Assembly (NCBI RefSeq): GCF_003207895.1
Contig: NZ_NKUB01000028.1
Span: forward strand, 1-34,873
Length of the DNA stretch: 34,873 nucleotides
DNA from: Komagataeibacter swingsii
GTDB lineage: Bacteria > Pseudomonadota > Alphaproteobacteria > Acetobacterales > Acetobacteraceae
Reading direction: 5' to 3'
Position 1 is the stretch's first letter. Each line of letters opens with the position of its first letter. The notes below the pieces were generated by a model. The model ran no database searches. It was not told the origin of the DNA and saw only the letters and a program-made list of their open reading frames with translations. Positions 1 to 6,559 of the stretch are shown piece after piece. The position numbers were made by a program, and so were the translations under genes.

Positions 1-433
1 CCGGGGATAAGGGTGAAGCGGACCAGGTTACCCAAGGCGTCGGTCATGGCGATGATCTTGGTCGACCATCCTGTCACACTGCGTCCGATCGCCTGATTTT
101 GGGTCCCCCTTTTGCGCCCTGGCCATGACGGTGAACCCGCACCACCGTGCCGTCGATCATCGCGTATTCCATGTCGGCGTCGTCCGAGACAGCCTCGAAA
201 ATTCGCTGGAAAACCCCGGCTTTCATCCAGTCGCTGTAGCGTGAGTAGACCGAGTTCCAATGTCCGAAATATGTCGGCAGATCCCGCCATGGACTGCTGG
301 TCCGCGCAATCCATAAGACCGCCTCGATGAAAAGGCGGTTATCCTTCCCGCTGCGGCCCCGATCCGTCTTCTTGCCAAGGCACAGGGGTTCCATCTTCGC
401 CCATTGGGCATCTGTCAGTATGAAGCGATCCAT
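1..433 (-). mobile_element. IS5-family insertion sequence, partial
   Basis: The first 433 bases hold the 5' part of an IS5-family element, read right to left and cut by the left window edge. The call rests on the two-frame transposase described in the next entry. The outer end must lie a little beyond 433, before the palindromic repeat that starts near 488. I could not identify the terminal inverted repeat or a target duplication, because the other end is outside the window. Confidence 0.75.
1..433 (-). CDS. IS5-family transposase, frameshifted, 3' end outside window
   Basis: This is a DDE transposase that would cut and join the ends of its own element. The first frame starts at 433 (ATG, with AAGG five bases upstream) and stops at 74 after 119 codons. 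It contains the N-terminal IS5 domain (LTDAQWAKMEPL, then WRDLPTYFGHWNSVY) and the first catalytic Asp in YAMIDGT. In the -1 frame the protein continues from about position 108 to the window edge as TQNQAIGRSVTGWSTKI and then MTDALGNLVRF, the usual IS5 continuation. The A-rich/G-rich run at 104-113 sits where the frames meet, so a programmed -1 frameshift is more likely than decay. The two-frame layout is typical of the IS427 group of IS5. The remaining catalytic residues lie outside the window, so activity cannot be judged. Confidence 0.8.
104..113 (-). other. candidate -1 ribosomal frameshift site
   Basis: On the minus strand the run AAAAGGGGGA lies in the reading frame GCA-AAA-GGG-GGA. Slipping back one base here converts the 119-codon frame into the downstream transposase frame and gives a continuous family-like protein (AKRGTQNQAIGRS). 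The position and direction of the shift come from the sequence. That it works as a frameshift signal is inferred from how IS427-type elements behave. Confidence 0.55.
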
Positions 434-487
434 ACAGACCTTGAATCACATCCAGATGCTTCAGAAAAGCATAATTCCCAACAGGCC

Positions 488-543
488 CCAAAAAGGCGGC
501 GTTCTTTCGAAGCTTCCTGAAAAAAGCTTCACCAGAAACTTTT
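488..543 (+). repeat. cloverleaf palindromic repeat, copy A (truncated)
   Basis: This is a partial copy of the repeat family best seen at 33035-33114, in reverse orientation to that copy. It keeps one arm of the GC-rich hairpin (AAAAAGGCGGCGTTC), the AAGCTTC-type hairpin and one outer arm (CCAGAAACTTTT). It lacks the other outer arm and the first half of the GC-rich hairpin. It lies between the IS5 element and the copper cluster, upstream of a gene on each side, so it is not simply a terminator here. Confidence 0.7.
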
Positions 544-572
544 ATGAGTTACGAAAATGTCCCCCGACACGC

Positions 573-589
573 ACGGGATACAGTCCCGT
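573..589. promoter_or_regulatory. small inverted repeat upstream of copper cluster
   Basis: The arms ACGGGA (573-578) and TCCCGT (584-589) are separated by five bases. They lie about 105 bases before the first gene of the copper cluster. This could be a regulator site or a chance hairpin. No cop-box or CueR-type site could be recognised with confidence. Confidence 0.25.
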
Positions 590-692
590 CACACCTGCGC
601 CAATGCACGGAAAAATACTTCCCTTTATGCCCCCCATGGGTATTATGCGGGCACGTTTTGTTATGTGACTTGCTAGTGCGTGGGAGCCCTGA

Positions 693-1076
693 ATGACCAG
701 GAGACATGGCCGGATCTGGATTGGCCTGCTGGCCTGGCTGCTGATGCAGGCCGGGCTGCTGGTCGCGTCCTTTCCCGCCACCGCACAGGCGCGGGACGCG
801 ATGGTACCCTGCGCAGTCGCCACCACCCCCCATTGCATGACCCCGGCGCAACTGACCCACATGGCGCACATGCACCATAAGGAAGGCCAGTGCTGCCATG
901 TCCATGTCAGTTCAACCGACATGCCGGCCCCGCCATCCACCCTGCTGCCCCCGCAGCCCGGGGCCGGCACGCAGGCCTACCGGCCCCATCCACAGGCCCG
1001 CCTTGCGGGCGGTGACTGGCTGCGCCCCATGCGGCCCCCAAAATCCCGGAACGCTTACGCGCCATCAGGCGTATGA
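693..1076 (+). CDS. small exported His/Cys/Met-rich protein, putative copper binding
   Basis: This 127-residue protein starts at ATG 693, with GGGAG six bases upstream. Residues 1-33 form a signal peptide: MTRR, a hydrophobic stretch (WIGLLAWLLMQAGLLVA), then an Ala-rich cleavage region ending near ATAQA. The mature part has a dense cluster of metal ligands at about residues 48-72 (HCMTPAQLTHMAHMHH, then CCHVHV). The tail is rich in Pro and Arg. I do not recognise a named family. Its place about 60 bases before copA, with copB after that, makes a periplasmic copper-binding or copper-sensing role likely. This is inferred from ligand content and context. A 25-bp palindrome separates it from copA. 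Confidence 0.65.
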   Translation: MTRRHGRIWIGLLAWLLMQAGLLVASFPATAQARDAMVPCAVATTPHCMTPAQLTHMAHMHHKEGQCCHVHVSSTDMPAPPSTLLPPQPGAGTQAYRPHPQARLAGGDWLRPMRPPKSRNAYAPSGV

Positions 1077-1080
1077 TGTA

Positions 1081-1105
1081 CCCGCCATCCCGCCGGGATG
1101 GCGGG
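1081..1105. promoter_or_regulatory. 25-bp perfect palindrome before copA
   Basis: The 12-base arm CCCGCCATCCCG is followed by one central base and its exact reverse complement. It begins four bases after the stop of the small exported protein and ends 31 bases before the preferred copA start. There is no T-run after it, so a simple intrinsic terminator is unlikely. It may be a regulator-binding site, or an mRNA hairpin that sets the ratio of the two products. It covers the alternative copA start at 1098, which argues against that start. Confidence 0.5.
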
Positions 1106-1136
1106 ATGTGACTGTCCTGTTTCCGGAATTTTCCAT

Positions 1137-2978
1137 ATGTCCAATGCCTCTCGCACGCGGGACGGCCTGACACGCCGCCGTTTCGTCACGGGTATGGGGG
1201 CGGGCGGGCTGCTTGCCGCCCTGCCCGCTTCCGCCACCCCTGCCACGTCCATCGCCCCAGGCACCGTGCCTGCCGCATCCAGTGCCACATGGAACCTGCG
1301 GGTCGGCCGCAGGCGTATCGAAATCGACCGCAAGGCCCTGCACGCGCCCTGTATTGGCGGGAGCGTGCCCGGCCCCATCCTGCGCTGGCGGGAAGGGGAC
1401 GATGTGACCCTGAACGTCACCAATACGCTGCGCAATGAGGATACCTCCATCCACTGGCACGGCATCCGCCTGCCCGCCAGCATGGACGGCGTGCCGGGAC
1501 TGAGCTTTACCGGCATCCCCCCCGGTGAGACCTTCACCTACCGCTTTCCCGTCCGGCAGGGCGGAACCTACTGGTACCACAGCCATTCCGGCATGCAGGA
1601 AGCGCAGGGACTGTACGGCGCCATCGTCATCGACCCGCGCCGTCCCGACCCGCATGCCTGCGCGCGGGATTATGTGATCGTGCTGTCCGAATGGACCGAC
1701 GTATCGCCCATGGACATGATCAACAACCTCAAGATGCAGGATGATTACTACGTCTTCCGCCAGCGCACGCTGGCGTCCCTGCCGCATGAGGCCCGTGCGG
1801 CGGGCGGTGTCGGCGCGGCGCTGAAGGACCGGCTGCAATGGTCGCGCATGCGCATGGCCGCGACCGATATTTCCGATGTCACGGGCATCATCTACACCTA
1901 CCTGCTGAACGGGCATGCGCCCGGCATGAACTGGAGCGGCCTGTTTACCCCCGGCGAGCGGGTACGGCTGCGGTTTGTCAACGCCGCTTCCATGACGTTT
2001 TTCGACATCCGCATACCCGGCCTGGAAATGCTGGTGGTACAGGCTGACGGCAATGATGTCGAACCCGTGCCGGTGGATGAATTCCGTATCGGCGTGGCCG
2101 AAACCTATGACGTGATCGTCCAGCCCCGCGACAGCCGGGCCTATACGATCTTTGCCCAGAGCGAGGACCGTACCGGCCATGCCCGTGGCACGCTGGCCCC
2201 GCGGCCCGGCATGACGGGTCCCGTCCCGCCCATGGACCCGCGCCCGGTGCGCACCATGGTCGACATGGGAATGGGCGACATGAAACCGGGCCAGGACATG
2301 AAGGGCATGGAAATGCCCGGCATGACGGAAAAAGACGCCCCCATGGACGGCATGGACATGTCCGACACGGACCATGGGGATATGGGACATATGGACATGG
2401 ACCACATGGACCACATGGACCACATGGACCATGCCACGCCTGCGGCGCCGGTCATGGAAGTGGATGATCCCGGTCCACCCCCCATCAATGTCGAAAACCA
2501 GAATGTCGCGAAAATGCCGGTGGACCGCCTGGGCAGCCCCGGTGACGGGCTGGAACACACTGGCCGCCGCGTGCTGAATTACCGGCAGTTGCGCGCCACC
2601 CGCCCCGGCACCGACCCCCGCCCGCCATCGCGCGAGATCATCCTGCACCTGACCGGCAACATGGAACGCTACATATGGGGGTTCAACGGCCGGAAGTTTT
2701 CCGAATCCGGGCCGATCCGCCTGAAGCTGGGCGAACGGGTGCGCTTTACGCTCATCAATGACACGATGATGGAACACCCCATCCACCTGCATGGCATGTG
2801 GAGCGAACTGGAAAACGGTCAGGGTGCGTACCGCCCCTACAAGCACACCCTCATCTCCCAGCCGGGATCACGGATGAGTTACCTTGTCACGGTCGATGCG
2901 CCGGGCATGTGGGCCTATCACTGCCACCTGATGCTGCATATGGAACTGGGCATGTTCCGCACGGTGATCGTGGCATGA
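1137..2978 (+). CDS. copA: CopA-type multicopper oxidase, Tat-exported
   Basis: This periplasmic multicopper oxidase (613 residues) is thought to bind copper and oxidise Cu(I). The ATG at 1137 is preferred over an in-frame ATG at 1098, because 1098 lies inside a perfect palindrome and 1137 puts the Tat motif TRRRFVTG at residues 12-19, followed by a hydrophobic stretch. Copper ligands are plain: HWHG (about 106-109), WYHSHS (about 146-151), HPIHLHGMW near 545, and HCHLMLHMELGM near 594-605 with the type 1 copper Cys. A Met/His-rich stretch at about 373-435 contains MDH repeats typical of PcoA/CopA copper loading. The stop overlaps the copB start (ATGA), so the two are translationally coupled. 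Confidence 0.93.
   Translation: MSNASRTRDGLTRRRFVTGMGAGGLLAALPASATPATSIAPGTVPAASSATWNLRVGRRRIEIDRKALHAPCIGGSVPGPILRWREGDDVTLNVTNTLRNEDTSIHWHGIRLPASMDGVPGLSFTGIPPGETFTYRFPVRQGGTYWYHSHSGMQEAQGLYGAIVIDPRRPDPHACARDYVIVLSEWTDVSPMDMINNLKMQDDYYVFRQRTLASLPHEARAAGGVGAALKDRLQWSRMRMAATDISDVTGIIYTYLLNGHAPGMNWSGLFTPGERVRLRFVNAASMTFFDIRIPGLEMLVVQADGNDVEPVPVDEFRIGVAETYDVIVQPRDSRAYTIFAQSEDRTGHARGTLAPRPGMTGPVPPMDPRPVRTMVDMGMGDMKPGQDMKGMEMPGMTEKDAPMDGMDMSDTDHGDMGHMDMDHMDHMDHMDHATPAAPVMEVDDPGPPPINVENQNVAKMPVDRLGSPGDGLEHTGRRVLNYRQLRATRPGTDPRPPSREIILHLTGNMERYIWGFNGRKFSESGPIRLKLGERVRFTLINDTMMEHPIHLHGMWSELENGQGAYRPYKHTLISQPGSRMSYLVTVDAPGMWAYHCHLMLHMELGMFRTVIVA
2397..2432 (+). repeat. 9-bp tandem repeat inside copA
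   Basis: ATGGACCAC occurs three times in a row, followed by ATGGACCAT, encoding four Met-Asp-His units. The unit is in frame, so gain or loss by slippage would change the number of metal-ligand units without breaking the protein. Confidence 0.85.
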
Positions 2979-3796
2979 GGGGCGCGTTCCTGCTGGTGGC
3001 CCCGGTCGTGGCCGCCATGGGCATGCCCGCGCTGGCGCAGGTTCCTGCCACCACCGGCACGACAGCAACCACGACAGCGCAGGCGGCAAAGCCGGCTTAC
3101 CACGCGGCCGATGCCCCGTCGTCAACACCGGTCGTGTATCTGGGCAACATGAAGCCGGTCATGGACCATGCCAGCTATTTCCATGGCATCCTGGATGAGT
3201 TCGAGGGACGGTACGCCCCCGCCGGCTCGGATTTCCGCTGGGATGGCGAGGCATGGTACGGCACGGATTACAACCGGGTCTGGCTCAAGACCGAGGGCAC
3301 GCTTGAACATGGCCGCCTGCATGATGGGGACCATGAACTGCTGTACAGCCGCGCCGTCTCGCCCTATTTCAATGTGCAGGGCGGCGTGCGCGCGGATATT
3401 GACGACGGGCCGACACGCACATGGGGCGCGCTGGGGGTGCAGGGACTGGCGCTGTATGAATTCGAATTCCAGGCCACCGCCTATGTCAGCGATCGCGGGC
3501 GCTTCGCCACCCGTATTGAAGGATCGTATGACTTCCTGCTGACCAACCGGCTGATCCTGCAGCCACAGGCTGAATTCAACCTCTATACCAAATCCGATCC
3601 CGCGCGCCAGGTTGGCGCGGGCCTGTCGGATGTCGATGCAGGACTGCGCCTGCGCTACGAGGTCTGGCGCAAATTCGCGCCCTACGTCGCGGTCTCCTAT
3701 GCCGGGTACCTGACACAGGCCCGCCGGATCGTGCATGACCAGCGCGGGGAGACCGGGGCGTTACGCTTTACCTTTGGTATTCGAAGCTGGTTCTGA
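2975..3796 (+). CDS. copB: CopB outer-membrane copper resistance protein
   Basis: This 273-residue protein is a CopB/PcoB-type outer-membrane beta-barrel that works with CopA in copper resistance; its molecular role is not settled. The start at 2975 overlaps the copA stop as ATGA. Residues 1-19 are a signal peptide (MRGAFLLVAPVVAAMGMPALAQ). A Thr/Ala-rich linker follows, then the CopB domain: MDHASYFHGILDEFEGR, WDGEAWYGTDYNRVWLKTEG, and alternating barrel strands. The protein ends in Phe (RSWF), as outer-membrane barrels usually do. An upstream extension to 2798 in the same frame would lie within copA and is rejected. CopB proteins often carry a long Met-rich N-terminus; here it is short, and the Met-rich stretch is in CopA. 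Confidence 0.9.
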   Translation: MRGAFLLVAPVVAAMGMPALAQVPATTGTTATTTAQAAKPAYHAADAPSSTPVVYLGNMKPVMDHASYFHGILDEFEGRYAPAGSDFRWDGEAWYGTDYNRVWLKTEGTLEHGRLHDGDHELLYSRAVSPYFNVQGGVRADIDDGPTRTWGALGVQGLALYEFEFQATAYVSDRGRFATRIEGSYDFLLTNRLILQPQAEFNLYTKSDPARQVGAGLSDVDAGLRLRYEVWRKFAPYVAVSYAGYLTQARRIVHDQRGETGALRFTFGIRSWF

Positions 3797-3987
3797 TCCA
3801 CCACAACACCCCAACATGACGAAGGGAATTGCCGCGACGCATTCACGACCCTATATTTTGGTTCATGGCTGGTCCCGTGGCGAAGGAAGGCCCGCGCCTT
3901 TCGCCGCATATCGGGAGGCAGCCATGGCCCTTTTCATGGTTGTGCAAAACCGTACCCATGATTTTTTCCTGATGGAGGATTGGGAAA

Positions 3988-4563
3988 ATGCCCATGTATA
4001 AATCTGCCAGAACAGGTACCCTGTGCGCACTGGCGGCCATGCTGATTGGTGGTGGCCTTGCCACACGTCCGGCACAGGCCCAGACGCTTACGGTCATTGA
4101 TGCCAGCGGGCACAAGGTGGGCGTCATCATTCCCCGACAGGTGGAAGCCCCGCCCGCATTCGATGCGATCGACCAGATGATGGACCGGGAATTCGCCGCG
4201 ATGGAAGCACGGCAGCAGCAGATGATGCGCCTGATCGACCAGACCACGGCCAACCCGGCCGCAGCCCTGCCCATCCCTGCCCTTGATACCCGCGACGGCC
4301 ATGGACAGGCCAGCGTGTACCAGAGCGTCACGACCATATCATGGGGCGGCAATGGCGCCCCGTGCAGCCAGACCGTGACCAGCACCAGCGATGGTCATGC
4401 CGCCCCCATCGTTCAGGTCGCGACCCGTGGCGATGCCGCCTGTGCCGCGAAAATGGCCCCGGCAACCAACCGGCAGGCACCAGCCACACGGACGCAGGAC
4501 CTGACCCCGGCCGTGGATACGATCCCGGCGCCCGCACAGCGGGGCATGACGCATCCCTTCTGA
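3988..4563 (+). CDS. exported protein of unknown function
   Basis: This 191-residue protein starts at ATG 3988, with GGAGG nine bases upstream. Residues 1-32 look like a signal peptide (LCALAAMLIGGGLATRPAQAQ). The mature part has a short beta-like stretch (LTVIDASGHKVGVII), a helical Met/Gln/Glu-rich segment (about 52-77, IDQMMDREFAAMEARQQQMMRLID), a region with two Cys (about 126 and 152) that could form a disulfide, and a Pro/Ala/Thr-rich tail. I do not recognise the family. It lies 191 bases after copB, so it may be transcribed separately. Nothing in it points firmly to copper. Confidence 0.7.
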   Translation: MPMYKSARTGTLCALAAMLIGGGLATRPAQAQTLTVIDASGHKVGVIIPRQVEAPPAFDAIDQMMDREFAAMEARQQQMMRLIDQTTANPAAALPIPALDTRDGHGQASVYQSVTTISWGGNGAPCSQTVTSTSDGHAAPIVQVATRGDAACAAKMAPATNRQAPATRTQDLTPAVDTIPAPAQRGMTHPF

Positions 4564-4582
4564 GGATACCTGTCTCCATTCC

Positions 4583-4609
4583 CCGCCCGTGTCATGCCGG
4601 CATGGGCGG
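4583..4609. terminator. candidate hairpin after exported protein gene
   Basis: The outer arms CCGCCC (4583-4588) and GGGCGG (4604-4609) enclose a region that contains the self-complementary CATGCCGGCATG. It lies 20 bases after the stop at 4563. There is no T-run, so it may be an RNA-protecting hairpin or a weak terminator. Confidence 0.4.
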
Positions 4610-4651
4610 ATCGGGCGATTTACTGGCCCAGACAGCCAACTGACAAAAAAT

Positions 4652-4730
4652 AAAAGTTTTTGGGTGCTGCCTTTTTACCAAAAGGCGGCGTTCCTTGAAG
4701 CTTTTTGAAAAAAGCTTCACCAGAAACTTT
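4652..4730 (+). repeat. cloverleaf palindromic repeat, copy B
   Basis: This is a full-length copy in reverse orientation to the one at 33035-33114. The outer arms are AAAGTTTTTGG (4653-4663) and CCAGAAACTTT (4720-4730), with one mismatch. Inside are a GC-rich hairpin (GCTGCCTTTTT with AAAAGGCGGC) and an AAGCTT-type hairpin. It lies between two convergent genes. Confidence 0.8.
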
Positions 4731-4762
4731 CATTTTTTATTACTGCACGGTTTTCGGGCGCA

Positions 4763-4800
4763 ACGGGTATGGACGCATCCTGTCCGTCGTCCATACCCGT
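4763..4800. terminator. strong hairpin between convergent genes
   Basis: The 13-base arms ACGGGTATGGACG (4763-4775) and CGTCCATACCCGT (4788-4800) match perfectly around a 12-base loop. The hairpin lies 14 bases past the end of the SGNH hydrolase gene, the last gene of the cellulose operon. It lacks a clear T-run on either strand, but its place suggests a bidirectional terminator or a 3'-end stabiliser. Confidence 0.55.
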
Positions 4801-4813
4801 ATCATGGCCGCGT

Positions 4814-6496
4814 TTATTTACTGAACAGGGACCCGATACGGTCCCATACATACTTCGCCATTATTTCATGCCCGGCCTGATTGGGATGTGTCGTATCGGG
4901 GTCCCATGTTTCATGGTCAAGTACGTCGGCAAGCGGCTGCCCGGCGGCGAAGGGATCGATGGTGATGTCAGCACCGATTACCCCCTTTGCGATGGCGTCA
5001 TGAACGGCGGCGCGGGGGGAGCCATTCGTCTGGGCTTCGTCAATGATGGCGACAGTGTAGCCCGCCGCTTTCAGGCGGCTGACGATGCGCGTCAGGTTAC
5101 GCACCGTATCGGCGGCGGAAATATTGTAGGCAGGCAGGTGATCATTATAGCCACCAAACACAACAGCCACCTTGCGCGCGGCGCCATGGGCCACGGTCTC
5201 GGCGGCGGGCAGCATGTCGAGCATCTGCCGCGTCGTCGCGCCTGATACCGCGAAATCGTAACTCTGGTACCGCGCGAAACGCTGCATGAGGTACGGCCAG
5301 TTCCGGCCATCATGCACGCGGAACCCTTCGGTGCGGCTGTCCCCGATGGCGACAAAGACATCATGCAACTGCGGCATGTAGTCCCCCGCCACGGCGGCGG
5401 ACGCGGCAAAGGCCTGCGTCTCCGCTGTCGCCGGGGCGTGGTCGGCTATGACAATACCGGTCCATTGTCCTGTATTGCGTCCCTGCACGAACCACGGCCC
5501 GCCATCGGCATTGTAGCCGATATACCCACCCGACAGCGTGCCGCCGGGCAGCATGCCCGGCAGGGTGGCGCGCGCATTGCCCGCCTGTAGCGTATAGCCG
5601 CCGGGGCTGGCCGCCACGCCAGTCGCCGCGGGCGAACTGGTAACGACCATGTCCGTGCGCAGGTCGGGACTGCGCGTATCGGCAACATGGACGAACCCGT
5701 CAAGGGTATAGCTGCCCATGAAGGCCTTGAATTCCTTTCCACTGCCCGCTGCCCCGAACAGCACGGGCACGGGAACCGCCGCATTGCCCGAATTGGACGA
5801 GGCATAGGTGCCCGTCGTCCCGAAGAAGAAGCCATCGGCCGCAACCTTCAGCCCCGCAGGCAGCACGAAGCCGCCGGCACCATTTTCCTCACCCCATGAC
5901 AGGGTATCGATGCCTCCGATCCTGACCGCGCCGATATGGACGACATGCTGGCCCGGCGTCGCGACCAGATGGTTGCCATGCCCGGACTGGTCATACACCC
6001 GCACCACATTTGCGAACGTGCCGGGATCGCGGGCGGACAGCGCATGCTGAAGGGCCACGGCATCCAGCCGGCCATCGCCACCGATGGCCAGCGTGGTGGT
6101 GACCGTCTGGCCCGCCGACACCGTCTCGATATCAAGGGCAGGCCCGGCATAGCCACTGACCAGCCGCATCGGGCCACCGGCAAAGACGGTATGGGAACCA
6201 AATGCATCACCCGGCAGGCGGACCGCGACATTTTCCCACCGGGCATCACCCGGCGCCACCGACACCGCGCGCCATGCCCGGCCCGATGCCTGCCACAGAT
6301 CCCCCACGCCATAGCCCCGGCGGCTGTCGTCATCGCGCCGGGGCGCGCGGTCCAGCCCGGCGCCCGCATGGTCGGGCGCGGGAATGCACACCGTATCCCC
6401 GCCCGCCGGCCCGCATTCCACCGCCTGCGCCCGTGCCACAAGCAATGGCGCGGCAATGGCCGCAAGGAAGGCTGCAAGCTGTCTGCGCGTTTTCAT
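4814..6496 (-). CDS. secreted two-domain SGNH hydrolase with GH54-like N-terminal domain
   Basis: This 560-residue exported enzyme is probably a carbohydrate esterase. The start at 6496 (GGGAA nine bases upstream) gives a clean signal peptide (MKTRRQLAAFLAAIAAPLLVARAQA); the frame stays open to 6544. Residues about 60-350 resemble the catalytic fold of GH54 arabinofuranosidase B (MRLVSGYAGPALDIETVS, VYDQSGHGNHLVATPG). The glycosidase residues are not evident, so it may only bind sugar. Residues about 378-560 are SGNH: GDSRTEG (Ser387), GATT, GGYND (Asn451) and DTTHPNQAGH (Asp534, His537), so the triad looks intact. It begins 63 bases after bcsC on the same strand and probably belongs to that operon. 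Removal of acyl groups from modified cellulose is a guess from context. Xylan or other plant polymers are alternatives. Confidence 0.75.
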   Translation of the reverse strand: MKTRRQLAAFLAAIAAPLLVARAQAVECGPAGGDTVCIPAPDHAGAGLDRAPRRDDDSRRGYGVGDLWQASGRAWRAVSVAPGDARWENVAVRLPGDAFGSHTVFAGGPMRLVSGYAGPALDIETVSAGQTVTTTLAIGGDGRLDAVALQHALSARDPGTFANVVRVYDQSGHGNHLVATPGQHVVHIGAVRIGGIDTLSWGEENGAGGFVLPAGLKVAADGFFFGTTGTYASSNSGNAAVPVPVLFGAAGSGKEFKAFMGSYTLDGFVHVADTRSPDLRTDMVVTSSPAATGVAASPGGYTLQAGNARATLPGMLPGGTLSGGYIGYNADGGPWFVQGRNTGQWTGIVIADHAPATAETQAFAASAAVAGDYMPQLHDVFVAIGDSRTEGFRVHDGRNWPYLMQRFARYQSYDFAVSGATTRQMLDMLPAAETVAHGAARKVAVVFGGYNDHLPAYNISAADTVRNLTRIVSRLKAAGYTVAIIDEAQTNGSPRAAVHDAIAKGVIGADITIDPFAAGQPLADVLDHETWDPDTTHPNQAGHEIMAKYVWDRIGSLFSK

Positions 6497-6559
6497 GTCA
6501 TGCTGTTCCCGAAAGGTGATGGGACCATGCCTGCGTCCCGGCATTGAAGGGTAATGGCG

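Noticed and set aside
542-970. Minus-strand frame over the small copper protein gene
   Set aside because: It has no signal or domain, whereas the plus-strand frame has a ribosome site, a signal peptide and a metal-ligand cluster in a copper context.
2397-2432. Short tandem repeat as a possible CRISPR-like array
   Set aside because: The unit is 9 bp, has no spacers and encodes part of a Met-rich metal-binding loop. No CRISPR array was seen in the window.
1065-2846. Minus-strand open frame (593 codons) opposite copA
   Set aside because: His/Val/Arg-rich shadow product. The plus-strand frame has all multicopper-oxidase ligands.
4769-5245. Plus-strand frame opposite the end of the SGNH hydrolase gene
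   Set aside because: Antisense to the catalytic SGNH blocks and overlapping the terminator hairpin; no features of its own.
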